Source: Catenulispora rubra
Lineage (GTDB): Bacteria > Actinomycetota > Actinomycetes > Streptomycetales > Catenulisporaceae
Direction: 5' to 3'
DNA length: 64,000 nucleotides
Assembly: GCF_015356825.1 (NCBI RefSeq)
Contig: NZ_JAACYW010000018.1
Coordinates: 1-64,000 of the forward strand
The notes beneath the pieces were generated by a model that worked only from the letters and a program-made list of their open reading frames with translations, was not told the origin of the DNA and made no database searches. The position numbers were made by a program, and so were the translations under genes. Below are positions 27,342 through 35,732 of this stretch, piece after piece; the first letter of the stretch is position 1, and every line of letters begins with the position of its first letter.

Positions 27342-27377
27342 CTCAGCCGACTCAGCCGACTCAGCCGACTCAGCCGA
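27342..27377. repeat. Four 9-bp repeats at the end of the aldolase gene
   Basis: CTCAGCCGA is repeated four times. On the minus strand the unit reads TCGGCTGAG and the last copy contains the aldolase stop codon, so the array copies the gene's final codons into the intergenic space. Slippage is the likely origin. Confidence 0.75.
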
Positions 27378-28185
27378 ACAGATCCGGGTCCGAGACCGTG
27401 ATCTGGTCCCACAGCGGCCGCGCCTGGAACCACCCCGCGAAGTGCCCGCCGATCTGCTCGCGCACCATCAGCGCCGTCTCCCGGTCGATCAGCTTCGGCG
27501 TCCCGGCCGCCATCGCCAGCAGCTGCGCCTGGCACGAGCGCTCCATCGTCACGAACCACCACACCGCCTCGGCCACCGACTCGCCGACCGTGATCAGGCC
27601 GTGGTTCTGCAGGATCGCGGCCTTGTAGCCGGCCAGCGCGGCGCCGATGCGCTTGCCCTCCTCGACGTCGCTGGCCACGCCGCCGTATCCGAGGTACAGG
27701 CCGTGGTCCTCGAAGAAGGCGCATGCGTCCTGCGTGATCGGGTCCAGCGGGATGCCCAGGGAGGCGAAGGCCTTGCCGTGCAGCGAGTGCGAGTGCGCGG
27801 CGGCGATGACGTCCGGGCGCGCGCGGTGCACCTCGGCGTGGATGACGAACGCGGCGCGGTTGACGTGGAAGCGGCCCTCCAGGACGGTGCCCTCGTGGTC
27901 GCAGCGGATCAGGTCGGAGGCCTTGATCTGGTTGAAGGACTGTCCGAACCCGTTGACCCAGAACGTGTCCGGGAACTCCGGGTCGCGCACCGTGATGTGG
28001 CCGGCCACCCCCTCGGAGAAGCCGAACCGGCCGAAGATCCGGAAACCCGCGGCCAGCTGCTCCTTGCGGTACCGGCGCTCGGCCGCGACGTCGTCGAAGG
28101 TCGGCGGGACCGGGAAGTAGAGCTCCTGGGCGACGTTGCCCACGGCCTGCTCGACGTGCTGAACGTCCGGTTCGGTGGTGGTCAT
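27370..28185 (-). CDS. Class II aldolase/adducin domain protein
   Basis: ATG 28185 has GGAAGG upstream and is preferred to 28212. The 271-aa protein carries the zinc-binding histidines of class II aldolases: GHITVRDPE, HAEVHRARPDVIAAAHSHS and LQNHGLITVG. Members include L-fuculose-phosphate aldolase and many actinobacterial proteins of unknown substrate; the length and FWVNGFGQSFNQIKASDLI block fit the latter group. Divergent from a TetR gene with two similar imperfect palindromes between, so probably repressed by it. Confidence 0.85.
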   Translation of the reverse strand: MTTTEPDVQHVEQAVGNVAQELYFPVPPTFDDVAAERRYRKEQLAAGFRIFGRFGFSEGVAGHITVRDPEFPDTFWVNGFGQSFNQIKASDLIRCDHEGTVLEGRFHVNRAAFVIHAEVHRARPDVIAAAHSHSLHGKAFASLGIPLDPITQDACAFFEDHGLYLGYGGVASDVEEGKRIGAALAGYKAAILQNHGLITVGESVAEAVWWFVTMERSCQAQLLAMAAGTPKLIDRETALMVREQIGGHFAGWFQARPLWDQITVSDPDLFG

Positions 28186-28205
28186 GGCGGCCCTTCCGGT
28201 TATCG

Positions 28206-28238
28206 GATACATTTCCGTATCGGATGCGTTCCTGTATC
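28206..28238. promoter_or_regulatory. Two imperfect palindromes between aldolase and tetR
   Basis: GATACATTTCCGTATC (28206-28221) and GATGCGTTCCTGTATC (28223-28238) are 17-bp-spaced copies of GATRC-n6-GTATC. They sit in the divergent promoter and fit two TetR dimers. Confidence 0.6.
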
Positions 28239-28271
28239 GTTTCCCGCTCCAGGAGGAGGTGTCAAGAGCCC

Positions 28272-28886
28272 GTGCCCAAGGGAACGACGAAGCGCCGGCC
28301 GCAGACGTTGGCCAAGCTTCTCGACGCGGCGCTGGAGGCGTTCGCAGAGAACGGATTCGGCGGCACGCGCATCGAGGACGTCTGCGAACGCGCCGGTTAT
28401 ACGCGCGGCGCGTTCTACTCGAACTTCGCGAGCAAGGAAGAGCTCTTCTTTACGCTGTTCGACCGGCACGCCGAGCGCGTCCTGGAACGCTTCGAGAAGC
28501 AGGCCGCGGCTCTCGGCACTGGACCGCTGACGCTGGCGGACATCGCGGCGGCTCTCGCGGAGTTCGACGAGGCCGAGCGCACCTGGTACCTGGTGACGAC
28601 CGAGTTCACGCTGTCGGCGATCCGGGACCCGGAGGCGGCGCAGCGGCTCGCGGAGCACGACGCCGGGCTGCGCGCGGAGGCGGTGCAGCTGCTGGGGGAG
28701 CTGCTGGCGCGCGCCGGGATGCGAGTGCGGGCCGGGGTGGAGTTGGAGTCGCTGGTCAGGATGCTGATCGCGATTCGCGAGGGCGCGCTGGCGCAGAGCT
28801 ATGTGGAGCCGGGGGAGTTGCCGCCGGGGACGTTGGAGCGGCTCTTTCTGCCGACGTTGCTGGGGGCTGTGACCGAGGCGGTTTGA
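28272..28886 (+). CDS. TetR family transcriptional regulator
   Basis: GTG 28272 follows AGGAGGAGG at a spacing of about 12; the open frame begins upstream at 28224 inside the operator region. The 204-aa protein has the TetR helix-turn-helix: LLDAALEAFAENGFGGTRIE, then VCERAGYTRGAFYSNFASKEELF. The C-terminal ligand domain is unremarkable. It probably represses the divergent aldolase gene and itself through the paired sites between them. Confidence 0.88.
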   Translation: MPKGTTKRRPQTLAKLLDAALEAFAENGFGGTRIEDVCERAGYTRGAFYSNFASKEELFFTLFDRHAERVLERFEKQAAALGTGPLTLADIAAALAEFDEAERTWYLVTTEFTLSAIRDPEAAQRLAEHDAGLRAEAVQLLGELLARAGMRVRAGVELESLVRMLIAIREGALAQSYVEPGELPPGTLERLFLPTLLGAVTEAV

Positions 28887-28902
28887 GCTGGGGTATTTTG
28901 CC

Positions 28903-29268
28903 TCAGCCGGTGGTGATCACTAGAGGTCGTCCGATCAGCGAGTCCAGAATGTCCCGCGCCGCTTCCAGGTCTTCGATCTGCTTGGTGATGCGTGCACGCT
29001 CGACAGCCAGGCCCTCATGCAGTTCCGGGCAGCGGCCGGTGAGGACCACGGAGTCGTCGTAGACGTTCGGCAAGATCTCGCCGATGGCCGATGTGCCCAG
29101 CCCAGCGGAGAGCAGGATGCGGATGCGATGCACAGTCGCGACGCTGCGTTCGTCGTAGACGCGGTAACCGCTCGGCAGCCGGGTCGGGGCGAGCAGGCCC
29201 TGTTCCTCGTAGTAGCGCAGGGCCCGGATCGAGGCGCCGGTGCGGCGGGAGAGTTCGCCGATCTTCAT
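28903..29268 (-). CDS. MerR family transcriptional regulator
   Basis: 121 aa with the complete MerR DNA-binding domain at the N terminus: KIGELSRRTGASIRALRYYEEQGLLAPTRLPSGYRVYDE. A dimerisation helix follows (VERARITKQIEDLEAARDILDSL). The effector domain is short and there are no metal-binding Cys clusters, so a metal ligand is unlikely. It is divergent from an imine reductase-like gene whose promoter has the long spacer expected for MerR activation. Confidence 0.9.
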   Translation of the reverse strand: MKIGELSRRTGASIRALRYYEEQGLLAPTRLPSGYRVYDERSVATVHRIRILLSAGLGTSAIGEILPNVYDDSVVLTGRCPELHEGLAVERARITKQIEDLEAARDILDSLIGRPLVITTG

Positions 29269-29288
29269 GACATCAGGAGAGCGCGGGG

Positions 29289-29320
29289 TTGACTCTCACG
29301 TCAATGTGAGGCTTTAGCTT
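29289..29320 (+). promoter_or_regulatory. MerR-type promoter of the imine reductase-like gene
   Basis: TTGACT (29289-29294) and a weak TAGCTT (29315-29320) are separated by 20 bases, and the spacer holds the dyad CTCAC-n6-GTGAG (29295-29310). Overlong spacers with a central dyad are the mark of MerR-activated promoters. Transcription would begin about at the ATG (29327), giving a leaderless message. Confidence 0.65.
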
Positions 29321-29326
29321 CGCGGC

Positions 29327-30208
29327 ATGGAAAGTGATGCACAGAAGTTCGGTGATGTACAGAAGATCGCAGTACTCGGCCTCGGCCCGATGGGACAGGC
29401 TTTGGCCTCGGCGTTCTCCCGCGCCGGGTATGTGGTGACGGTGTGGAATCGGACGCCGGGGAAGGCTGCGGCGCTGTCCGAACCGGTTGTGGAGGCTGGT
29501 TCGGTCGCGGAGGCGGTGGTTGCGGCGGATGTCGCGGTGGCGTGCCTGATCGACGACGAGGCGGTGCGTCGTGTCGTGGACGGCGTCGAGTTCGGCGGGC
29601 GTCCGTTGGTGAATCTGACGAGCGGCGATCCCGGGCAGGTGCGGGAGACGGCGGCGTGGACGGCGTCACGGGGCATCGCCTACCTGCCCGGCGCCATCCT
29701 CACACCGACGCCCATGATCGGTACGCCGGCCGGAACGGTCCTGCTGAGCGGTGACCCGGAGGTCCACGCCGTCGTAGCACCGGCTCTGTCCGTCCTCGGC
29801 GGACGCATCGTCTACCTCGGCCCCGACCCGGCCCGCGCGAGCGCCTTCGACGTGGCGCTCCTGGACCTGTTCGCGACCGCGACCAACGGCCTGCTGCATT
29901 CCTTCGCCCTGGCCGCCGCCGAAGGGATCGCCCCGACCGAGTTCGCGGCTTTCGCCTCCGGCATCGGCGGTCTGTTGCCGGAGATGGCGACGCGGTTCGC
30001 CGTCCAGATCGAAAGTGGGGAGTTCCCCGGTACGCGCTCGACGATCGCCTCCGCGGCCTCCAGCATCCGGCACATCACTGCCACGGCGCGTGCACACGGC
30101 CTGGACACCGGGATGCTCGACGCCGTACACGCCGCGATCGACCGGGCCGTCGCGCAGGGGTATGGCGCGGACGGCTTGGGCAGGCTGGCGACGGTCTACG
30201 GCGCCTAG
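29327..30208 (+). CDS. Imine reductase-like NADP-binding oxidoreductase
   Basis: 293 aa with an N-terminal Rossmann fold, IAVLGLGPMGQALASAFSRAG, and WNRTPGKA, the NADPH-specific Arg/Thr pair of the 6-phosphogluconate/beta-hydroxyacid dehydrogenase superfamily. The helical C-terminal half (LDLFATATNGLLHSFALAA) matches imine reductases, which reduce cyclic imines to amines. The natural substrate is unknown. Divergent from a MerR gene that probably activates it. Confidence 0.85.
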   Translation: MESDAQKFGDVQKIAVLGLGPMGQALASAFSRAGYVVTVWNRTPGKAAALSEPVVEAGSVAEAVVAADVAVACLIDDEAVRRVVDGVEFGGRPLVNLTSGDPGQVRETAAWTASRGIAYLPGAILTPTPMIGTPAGTVLLSGDPEVHAVVAPALSVLGGRIVYLGPDPARASAFDVALLDLFATATNGLLHSFALAAAEGIAPTEFAAFASGIGGLLPEMATRFAVQIESGEFPGTRSTIASAASSIRHITATARAHGLDTGMLDAVHAAIDRAVAQGYGADGLGRLATVYGA

Positions 30209-30271
30209 CACTCGGGTGTCTTGAGATGATCCGGCCCCGCCGACCTGCGCAAAACCTCCCTCCGCTACGAT

Positions 30272-30287
30272 TTGAGCGATCGCTTAA
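30272..30287 (+). promoter_or_regulatory. Palindrome ahead of the TIGR01777 epimerase gene
   Basis: TTGAGCGATCGCTTAA is a 16-bp palindrome with one mismatched pair (perfect core AGCGATCGCT), placed just before the ribosome site. It resembles TetR-family operators; no such regulator is adjacent. Confidence 0.5.
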
Positions 30288-30301
30288 AGGGGAGGCGCAA
30301 G

Positions 30302-31249
30302 GTGAAGATCGTGATACCCGGCGGGTCCGGACAGGTCGGTACGGTGGTGGAGCGTGCGTTCACGGCGGCCGGGCACTCGGTCGTCGTGCTCAGCCGGAAT
30401 CCGCGGCGGCCGAACGAGGTGCGCTGGGACGGGCGGACGCTCGGCGCGTGGGCGGGGGAGGTCGACGGGTGCGACGTCGTGCTGAACCTGGCGGGACGCA
30501 GCGTCAGCTGTCGTTACACGCCCGCGAACCTCCGGGAGATGATGGATTCGCGCGTGCTCTCGGCCCGGGTGGTCGGCGAGGCGATCGCCCGCGCCGAGCG
30601 TCCGCCGCGGGTCTGGCTCCAGGCCAGCACCGCGACCATCTACCAGCACACCTTCGGCGCACCGAACGACGAGGACGGGGTCATCGGCGGCGCGGAGAGC
30701 GGCGTGCCGGCGTACTGGGCCTACAGCGTCGAGATCGCCAAGAACTGGGAGCGCGAACAGGCCGAGGCGGACACCCCGCACACGCGCAAAGTGGCACTCC
30801 GCTCGGCGATGGTGATGAGCCCCGCCCGCGCCGGCATCTTCGACTACCTGTCCTGGCTGGCCCGCCTCGGCCTCGGCGGCCCCGTGGCGGGCGGACGCCA
30901 GTACGTGTCCTGGATCCACGACCACGACTTCGTCGCCGCCCTCGACTTCCTGACCGCCCACCCCGACCTGACCGGCCCGATCAACCTCGCCGCTCCGAAC
31001 CCCCTCCCCCAACGCGACTTCATGCGCACCCTGCGCCACGCCTGGGGCACACCCATCGCCCTCCCCGCGACCCGCACCATGGCCGCGATCGGCGCCTTCG
31101 CCCTCCGCTCCGACACCGAGCTGCTGCTCAAGAGCCGCCGCGTGATCCCCGGCCGCCTACCCGACGCCGGCTTCCGCTTCGCCCACACGCACTGGGACGA
31201 CGCGGCGCGGGACTTGGTGCGGCGGGTGCGCGCCGGCCGGGACCGCTGA
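30302..31249 (+). CDS. TIGR01777 family epimerase (SDR39U1/YfcH-like)
   Basis: GTG 30302 follows GGGGAGG; the frame is open upstream to 30272. The 315-aa protein begins with KIVIPGGSGQVGTVV (NADP-binding loop), continues with DVVLNLAGRSVSCRYTP and LQASTATIYQHTFG, and ends in the C-terminal DUF1731-like region (GRLPDAGFRFAHTHWDDA). Family members are extended short-chain dehydrogenase-like proteins of unclear reaction. The palindrome upstream suggests control by an unlinked regulator. Confidence 0.85.
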   Translation: MKIVIPGGSGQVGTVVERAFTAAGHSVVVLSRNPRRPNEVRWDGRTLGAWAGEVDGCDVVLNLAGRSVSCRYTPANLREMMDSRVLSARVVGEAIARAERPPRVWLQASTATIYQHTFGAPNDEDGVIGGAESGVPAYWAYSVEIAKNWEREQAEADTPHTRKVALRSAMVMSPARAGIFDYLSWLARLGLGGPVAGGRQYVSWIHDHDFVAALDFLTAHPDLTGPINLAAPNPLPQRDFMRTLRHAWGTPIALPATRTMAAIGAFALRSDTELLLKSRRVIPGRLPDAGFRFAHTHWDDAARDLVRRVRAGRDR

Positions 31250-31303
31250 CCAGCACGAATCCTGTGACACGCAAGGGAATGCGGGCCGCTGTCTACGAAG
31301 AGG

Positions 31304-31657
31304 CTAGACCGCCGAGTCTTCGCTGGCCGCAAGCTCGCCGTGCTCGGCGCCACCTGGTTGTACCTCCGCCGCGGCCGACCACTCGACCACCAGCTCGTCC
31401 TTCTCCCCGAACCGCACCAGGTGCCGCGCCACCACGGCCTCCACTGCCGCGAGTCGTTCGACGTCCTCGGCGCGAGCGGTCATGCGCAGGGTGCCGGGTT
31501 CGGCGGCGAGGGTGCAGCCTCCGGAGCAGAAGATCAGTGCGCCGTTCTGGCCGTCCTCCGACTGCTCGGCGTCGACCTCGCGGCCGAGGTGCGAGACCAG
31601 CTGCTTCAGATAGCGCGCGGGGCGGTCCGTGGCGACGGTGGCGACTGATTCGATCAT
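31304..31657 (-). CDS. DUF2218 domain-containing protein
   Basis: ATG 31657 gives 117 aa starting MIESVATVATDRPARYLKQL, the standard opening of DUF2218 proteins; the longer frame to 31729 is antisense low-complexity sequence. Contains one short Cys pair (FCSGGCTL) and a central TLRMTARAEDVERL. Small cytoplasmic proteins of this family are often next to siderophore or iron genes in other genomes, but none is adjacent here. Function unknown. Confidence 0.82.
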   Translation of the reverse strand: MIESVATVATDRPARYLKQLVSHLGREVDAEQSEDGQNGALIFCSGGCTLAAEPGTLRMTARAEDVERLAAVEAVVARHLVRFGEKDELVVEWSAAAEVQPGGAEHGELAASEDSAV

Positions 31658-31725
31658 GCTGCGATTATCTCCGCTCGGACCGGGATCCGCGGGCGCTCCC
31701 GCCCACCCGCGGATCCCGGGGTCAT

Positions 31726-32874
31726 TCACTCGGCCGAATCGTCCGCCGAGTCCGACGCCGGCTCCGGCTCCTCCGCTGCCGCCGCCTCGTCCACCGGCTC
31801 CTCCGCCGTAGCCGTGGCCGCAGCCCGGTCCTCAACCCCGCGCCGCCGCAGCGCCTTCTCGCTCAGCGCCGGCGGCAGCCAGCCGCCGCCGTCCCGCACC
31901 CACGCCAGGTCCGTCCCCGGCGGCACGATCTCGTCGATGCGGTCCAGCGTCGCGTCGTCCAGGACCAGGTCCTGCCCCGCCAGCGAGGACTCCAGCTGCT
32001 CCATCGTGCGCGGGCCGATGATCACCGAGGTCACCGCCGGGTGCGCCAGCGGGAACGCCGTCGCCAGCTGCGGCAGGGTGACGCCCAGATCGTCGGCGAG
32101 CTTCACCAGCTCCTCGACCGCGTCGTACTTCGCGGCGTTGGCCGGCAGCGCGGGGTCGAAGCGGTCGGCGCGCAGGGCCGCGCGGCCGACGGTGTAGTCC
32201 ACGTCCGTGCCGCGGCGGTACTTGCCGCTCAGGAAGCCCCAGGCCAGGGGGCTCCACGTCAGGACGCCCATGTTCAGGCGCTCGGCGGTCGGCAGCAGCG
32301 CGCGCTCGATGTCGCGGGCCAGGATCGAGTACGGCGGCTGCTCCGTGCGGAACTTCATCAGGCCGCGGCGCTCGGCCACGTGCCAGGCCTCGACGGTCTG
32401 CTCGGCCGGGAACGTGGAGCTGCCGAAGGAGCGGATCTTGCCGGCGCGCACCAGGTCGGTCAGGACGCCGAGGGTCTCCTCGATGTCCGTCTTCGGGTCC
32501 GGCCGGTGGATCTGGTACAGGTCGATCCAGTCCGTCTGCAGCCGCCGGAGGCTGTCCTCGACGGCGCGCGTGATGTAGCGCCGGGAGTTGCCGCCGTGGT
32601 TGCGCTCGCCGTCCAACGAGAAGTGGACCTTGGTGGCCAGCACGACGTCGTCCCGCCGGCCCTTCAGGGCCTTGCCGACGATCTCCTCGGACTCCCCGGT
32701 GGAGTACATGTCCGCGGTGTCGACGAAGTTGATCCCGGCGTCCAGCGCGGCGTGGATGATCCGCTCGCTGTCGGCGTGGTCGGGGTTGCCGATCGCGCCG
32801 AACATCATGGTGCCGAGTGCGTAGGTGCTCACTTCGATGCCGGTGGCACCGAGGACGCGATAGTTCATCGTCAT
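31726..32874 (-). CDS. Aldo/keto reductase
   Basis: Start ATG 32874 (or 32868, two codons later). The 382-aa enzyme has the AKR catalytic set: NFVDTADMYS with Asp and Tyr, VVLATKVHFS with Lys, and DLYQIHRPDP with His; cofactor residues are in SVIIGPRTMEQLE. It reduces carbonyl compounds with NADPH. After the barrel the C terminus carries an acidic/Ala tail of about 30 residues (EEPVDEAAAAEEPEPASDS), not part of the fold. Its promoter has a MerR-type architecture although no merR gene is adjacent. Confidence 0.92.
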   Translation of the reverse strand: MTMNYRVLGATGIEVSTYALGTMMFGAIGNPDHADSERIIHAALDAGINFVDTADMYSTGESEEIVGKALKGRRDDVVLATKVHFSLDGERNHGGNSRRYITRAVEDSLRRLQTDWIDLYQIHRPDPKTDIEETLGVLTDLVRAGKIRSFGSSTFPAEQTVEAWHVAERRGLMKFRTEQPPYSILARDIERALLPTAERLNMGVLTWSPLAWGFLSGKYRRGTDVDYTVGRAALRADRFDPALPANAAKYDAVEELVKLADDLGVTLPQLATAFPLAHPAVTSVIIGPRTMEQLESSLAGQDLVLDDATLDRIDEIVPPGTDLAWVRDGGGWLPPALSEKALRRRGVEDRAAATATAEEPVDEAAAAEEPEPASDSADDSAE

Positions 32875-32882
32875 GACCGCCG

Positions 32883-32913
32883 ACGCTACGACCTGGAGTC
32901 GACTCCAGGTCAA
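32883..32913 (-). promoter_or_regulatory. MerR-type promoter of the aldo/keto reductase gene
   Basis: On the minus strand TTGACC (32913-32908) and TAGCGT (32888-32883) are 19 bases apart. A 22-bp perfect palindrome (32890-32911, core GGAGTCGACTCC) fills the spacer, the same core as known ZntR-class operators. The start codon is about 8 bases from the -10, so the transcript is probably leaderless. Confidence 0.75.
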
Positions 32914-32992
32914 GCGCGCACCGTCCCGGCCCGCCGCCGGGGGCTGGGGCTGGGCGACGGCTGGCCGCCGAGGCCCGCCTGCCGGTGAAAGC

Positions 32993-34222
32993 CTAGGCCT
33001 TCACCGCGCTCCCGCTCAGCCACTGGTTCCAGTTCTCCTGCCAGTCCCCGTACCCGTTCCCCGGCGCGACGGTCTTCGGCGAGTTCACCACCTGCACCAG
33101 GTCCCCGGGCAGCGTGTTCTGGAACAGCCAGGCCGCGCGGTCGGTCGACAGTCCGACACAGCCGTGGCTGACGTTCGCATAGCCCTGCGACCCGACCGAC
33201 CACGGCGCGGCGTGGATGTACGTGCCCGAATACGTCAGGTGGATCGCCCACTGCACGTTCGGGATGTCGTACGCGTCGCCGAACCCGACGGTGCGCGACT
33301 GCATGTGCACCGACGCTGCCTTGTCGATGACCGCCATGGTCCCGCCCCAGGTGTCGTTGCCCGGCTTGCCGCCGGTGACCGGCATCGAGCGGAGCACCTT
33401 GTCGTTGTCGTAGACCGTCATCTCGTGCTTGGACAGGTCTACCAGCGAGAGCTGTTTGCGCCCCACGTTGAAGGCGAACGACGTGTCGCTGCCGCCGTAC
33501 TGCCCGGCCCCGGCCGGCACACCGTCCAGGTTCAGCGACACCCGGACCTTGGTCCCGGGCTGCCAGTAGTTCTCCGGGCGCCAGTCCAGCCGCGCGTCCG
33601 ACAGCCAGCTCCAGTGCCCCGGCTGCGGCGGGTCGGTCCGCACGACCAGCGCCTTCTCCACCGCCGCGCGGTCCGTGACCGGGTGTGTGAACTGCACCAG
33701 GATCGGCATGCCGACGCCGACCAGGTCGCCGTTCTGCGGCTCGGTGGTCTGGAACTTCAGCTGGCTGTCGGTCGAGGGGGAGAAGGTGGTGAACGACGAG
33801 GTCCGCGTCACCTGGCTGCCGTCGGAGGCGACGCCGATCGCCGTGAGCGTGTACTTGGTGTGCGTCCGCAGATGGCCGTCCGCGGTCCACACGGTGCCCT
33901 CCGGGTTCAGCGACCCCGGCACGGCGTTCCCGTCCGGCGCGGCCAGCGTGACCGCGGCCAGCTTCTCCCCGGACTGCGCCGTGACGCTCACCGGCACCTC
34001 GGTCCGGATGCCGGTGGAGCCGTCGGACGGCACGCTGGTCAGCGGAATCGGCGTGGCCACCGGCTGGACGGTGGCGTTCGCGGCGCCCGGCGCGGCGGCC
34101 GAGCCGAGGGCCCCGCCGAGCAGCGTGGCGACGGCGGCGACGCCGAGGGTCCGGCGGGTGTGGCGCGGGGTCCCGGTGCGCACTCTGGTCTTCCTCAGGT
34201 TCGTGGCGGATGAGCGGTGCAT
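32993..34222 (-). CDS. L,D-transpeptidase with Ig-like domains
   Basis: The ATG at 34222 is chosen; an upstream in-frame ATG at 34252 is possible, and the strong AGGAGG at about 34245 suits it poorly. The 409-aa protein has a signal peptide (RRTLGVAAVATLLGGALGSAA), two Ig-like domains (about 60-250), and a YkuD catalytic domain with TYIHAAPW and ANVSHGCVGLS, containing the nucleophilic Cys. It forms 3-3 crosslinks in peptidoglycan, as LdtMt2 does. Extracytoplasmic. No lipobox is apparent. Confidence 0.88.
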   Translation of the reverse strand: MHRSSATNLRKTRVRTGTPRHTRRTLGVAAVATLLGGALGSAAAPGAANATVQPVATPIPLTSVPSDGSTGIRTEVPVSVTAQSGEKLAAVTLAAPDGNAVPGSLNPEGTVWTADGHLRTHTKYTLTAIGVASDGSQVTRTSSFTTFSPSTDSQLKFQTTEPQNGDLVGVGMPILVQFTHPVTDRAAVEKALVVRTDPPQPGHWSWLSDARLDWRPENYWQPGTKVRVSLNLDGVPAGAGQYGGSDTSFAFNVGRKQLSLVDLSKHEMTVYDNDKVLRSMPVTGGKPGNDTWGGTMAVIDKAASVHMQSRTVGFGDAYDIPNVQWAIHLTYSGTYIHAAPWSVGSQGYANVSHGCVGLSTDRAAWLFQNTLPGDLVQVVNSPKTVAPGNGYGDWQENWNQWLSGSAVKA

Positions 34223-34384
34223 ACCGATACATGTGCGCCGCTTCCTCCTCATATATGCCGATCGATGAGCCGAACGGCGGAAGGCGCACCGAGTTGTCCC
34301 CCAGAAGTTTGAACAGTGGTAGTAGGGCGTCCCCGTGACGAGCGGCGATGGGAGCCGCGCACGCCGAAGTGTTTTCATTGCCCG

Positions 34385-35722
34385 GTGACCGACGCGCTGA
34401 CCGATGCACAGACCGATGCACAGACTGATGCACAGACCGACGCACTGCCCTGGACCCCCGAACTCGCCGCCGCGGACCGCGACAAGGTCTGGCACCCCTA
34501 CGCCCCGATGCCCTCGGTGGTCGAGCCCTTCCCGGTGGTCGGCGCCGACGGCGTCCGCATCCGCCTGGCCGACGGCCGCGAACTGGTCGACGGCATGGCC
34601 TCCTGGTGGTCGGCGATCCACGGCTACCGGCACCCGGTGCTGGACCAGGCCGTCCGCGACCAACTGGACTCCATGGCGCATGTGATGTTCGGCGGCCTCA
34701 CCCACGCCCCGGCCGTCCGCCTCGCCGAACGCCTGACCGCCATGGCCCCGGCCGGTCTGGAGCACGTGTTCTTCGCCGACTCCGGCTCGGTCTCGGTCGA
34801 GGTCGCGATCAAGATGTGCCTGCAGTACCAGCGCTCGCAGGGGCACGCGTCCCGCACGCGCCTGATGACCGTCCGCGGCGGCTACCACGGCGACACCTTC
34901 GGCGCGATGGCCGTGACGGACCCGGCCGGCAGCATGCACCAGCTCTGGGCCGACGTGCTGCCCGAGCACGTCTTCGCCGACCGCCCGCCGAAGACCCTCA
35001 CCGAGGAGTACGCCGCGCACCTGGCGCAGTTGGCGTCACGGCACGCCGACACACTCGCGGCGATCATCGTCGAGCCAGTGGTGCAGGGCGCCGGCGGGAT
35101 GCACTTCTACGACTCCGAAGTGCTCAAGGTGTTGCGCGCGCTGTGCGACGAGCACGGCCTCCTGCTGGTCTTCGACGAGATCGCCACCGGCTTCGGCCGC
35201 ACCGGCGAGCTGTTCGCGGCCGAGCACGCCGGCGTCAGCCCGGACATCATGACCGTCGGCAAGGCACTGACCGGCGGCTACATGACGATGGCCGCGGTGC
35301 TGTGCACGACCCGCGTCGCGCACGGGATCTCCAGCGGCGAGGCCCCGGTGCTGATGCACGGACCGACGTTCATGGCCAACCCCCTGGCATGCGCGGCGGC
35401 GTACGCCTCGACCGGGCTGCTGCTGGAAGGCACGTGGCGCGAACAGGTCGCCGGAATCGGAAAGCTGCTGACGGAGCACCTGGAACCGGCACGCGAGCTG
35501 CCGGGCGTGGCGGACGTGCGGGTGCTGGGCGCGATCGGGGTGATCGAGATGCAGCAGCCGACGGACATGCGCGTGGCGACCAAGGCGGCGATGGATCAGG
35601 GGGTCTGGATCCGGCCGTTCGGGAAGCTGCTGTATGTGATGCCGCCGTATGTGACGGGGGAGGAGGACGTCGCGCGGATCGCCGCAGGGCTCGTGGCTGC
35701 GGCTCGCGCTTCAGGGGAGTGA
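34385..35722 (+). CDS. bioA: Adenosylmethionine-8-amino-7-oxononanoate aminotransferase
   Basis: BioA transfers the amino group of SAM to KAPA, giving DAPA in biotin synthesis. GTG 34385 starts 445 residues. Family signs: [65 protein letters not shown], the PLP Asp in [12 protein letters not shown] and Lys in [12 protein letters not shown]. The N terminus has five tandem tetrapeptides (TDAL, three TDAQ, TDAL) absent from the enzyme proper. No other bio gene is in the window. Confidence 0.94.
   Translation: MTDALTDAQTDAQTDAQTDALPWTPELAAADRDKVWHPYAPMPSVVEPFPVVGADGVRIRLADGRELVDGMASWWSAIHGYRHPVLDQAVRDQLDSMAHVMFGGLTHAPAVRLAERLTAMAPAGLEHVFFADSGSVSVEVAIKMCLQYQRSQGHASRTRLMTVRGGYHGDTFGAMAVTDPAGSMHQLWADVLPEHVFADRPPKTLTEEYAAHLAQLASRHADTLAAIIVEPVVQGAGGMHFYDSEVLKVLRALCDEHGLLLVFDEIATGFGRTGELFAAEHAGVSPDIMTVGKALTGGYMTMAAVLCTTRVAHGISSGEAPVLMHGPTFMANPLACAAAYASTGLLLEGTWREQVAGIGKLLTEHLEPARELPGVADVRVLGAIGVIEMQQPTDMRVATKAAMDQGVWIRPFGKLLYVMPPYVTGEEDVARIAAGLVAAARASGE
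34388..34447 (+). repeat. Five 12-bp tandem repeats at the bioA 5' end
   Basis: Five in-frame units of ACCGATGCACAG or close variants code for Thr-Asp-Ala-Gln/Leu. They begin at the second codon and lengthen the disordered N terminus; copy number probably varies between strains. Confidence 0.8.
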
Positions 35723-35732
35723 GCGCCACCCC

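Noticed and set aside
34316..34384. 23-codon upstream extension of bioA
   Set aside because: Starts with a GTG without ribosome site and precedes the GTG at 34385, which fits the expected length.
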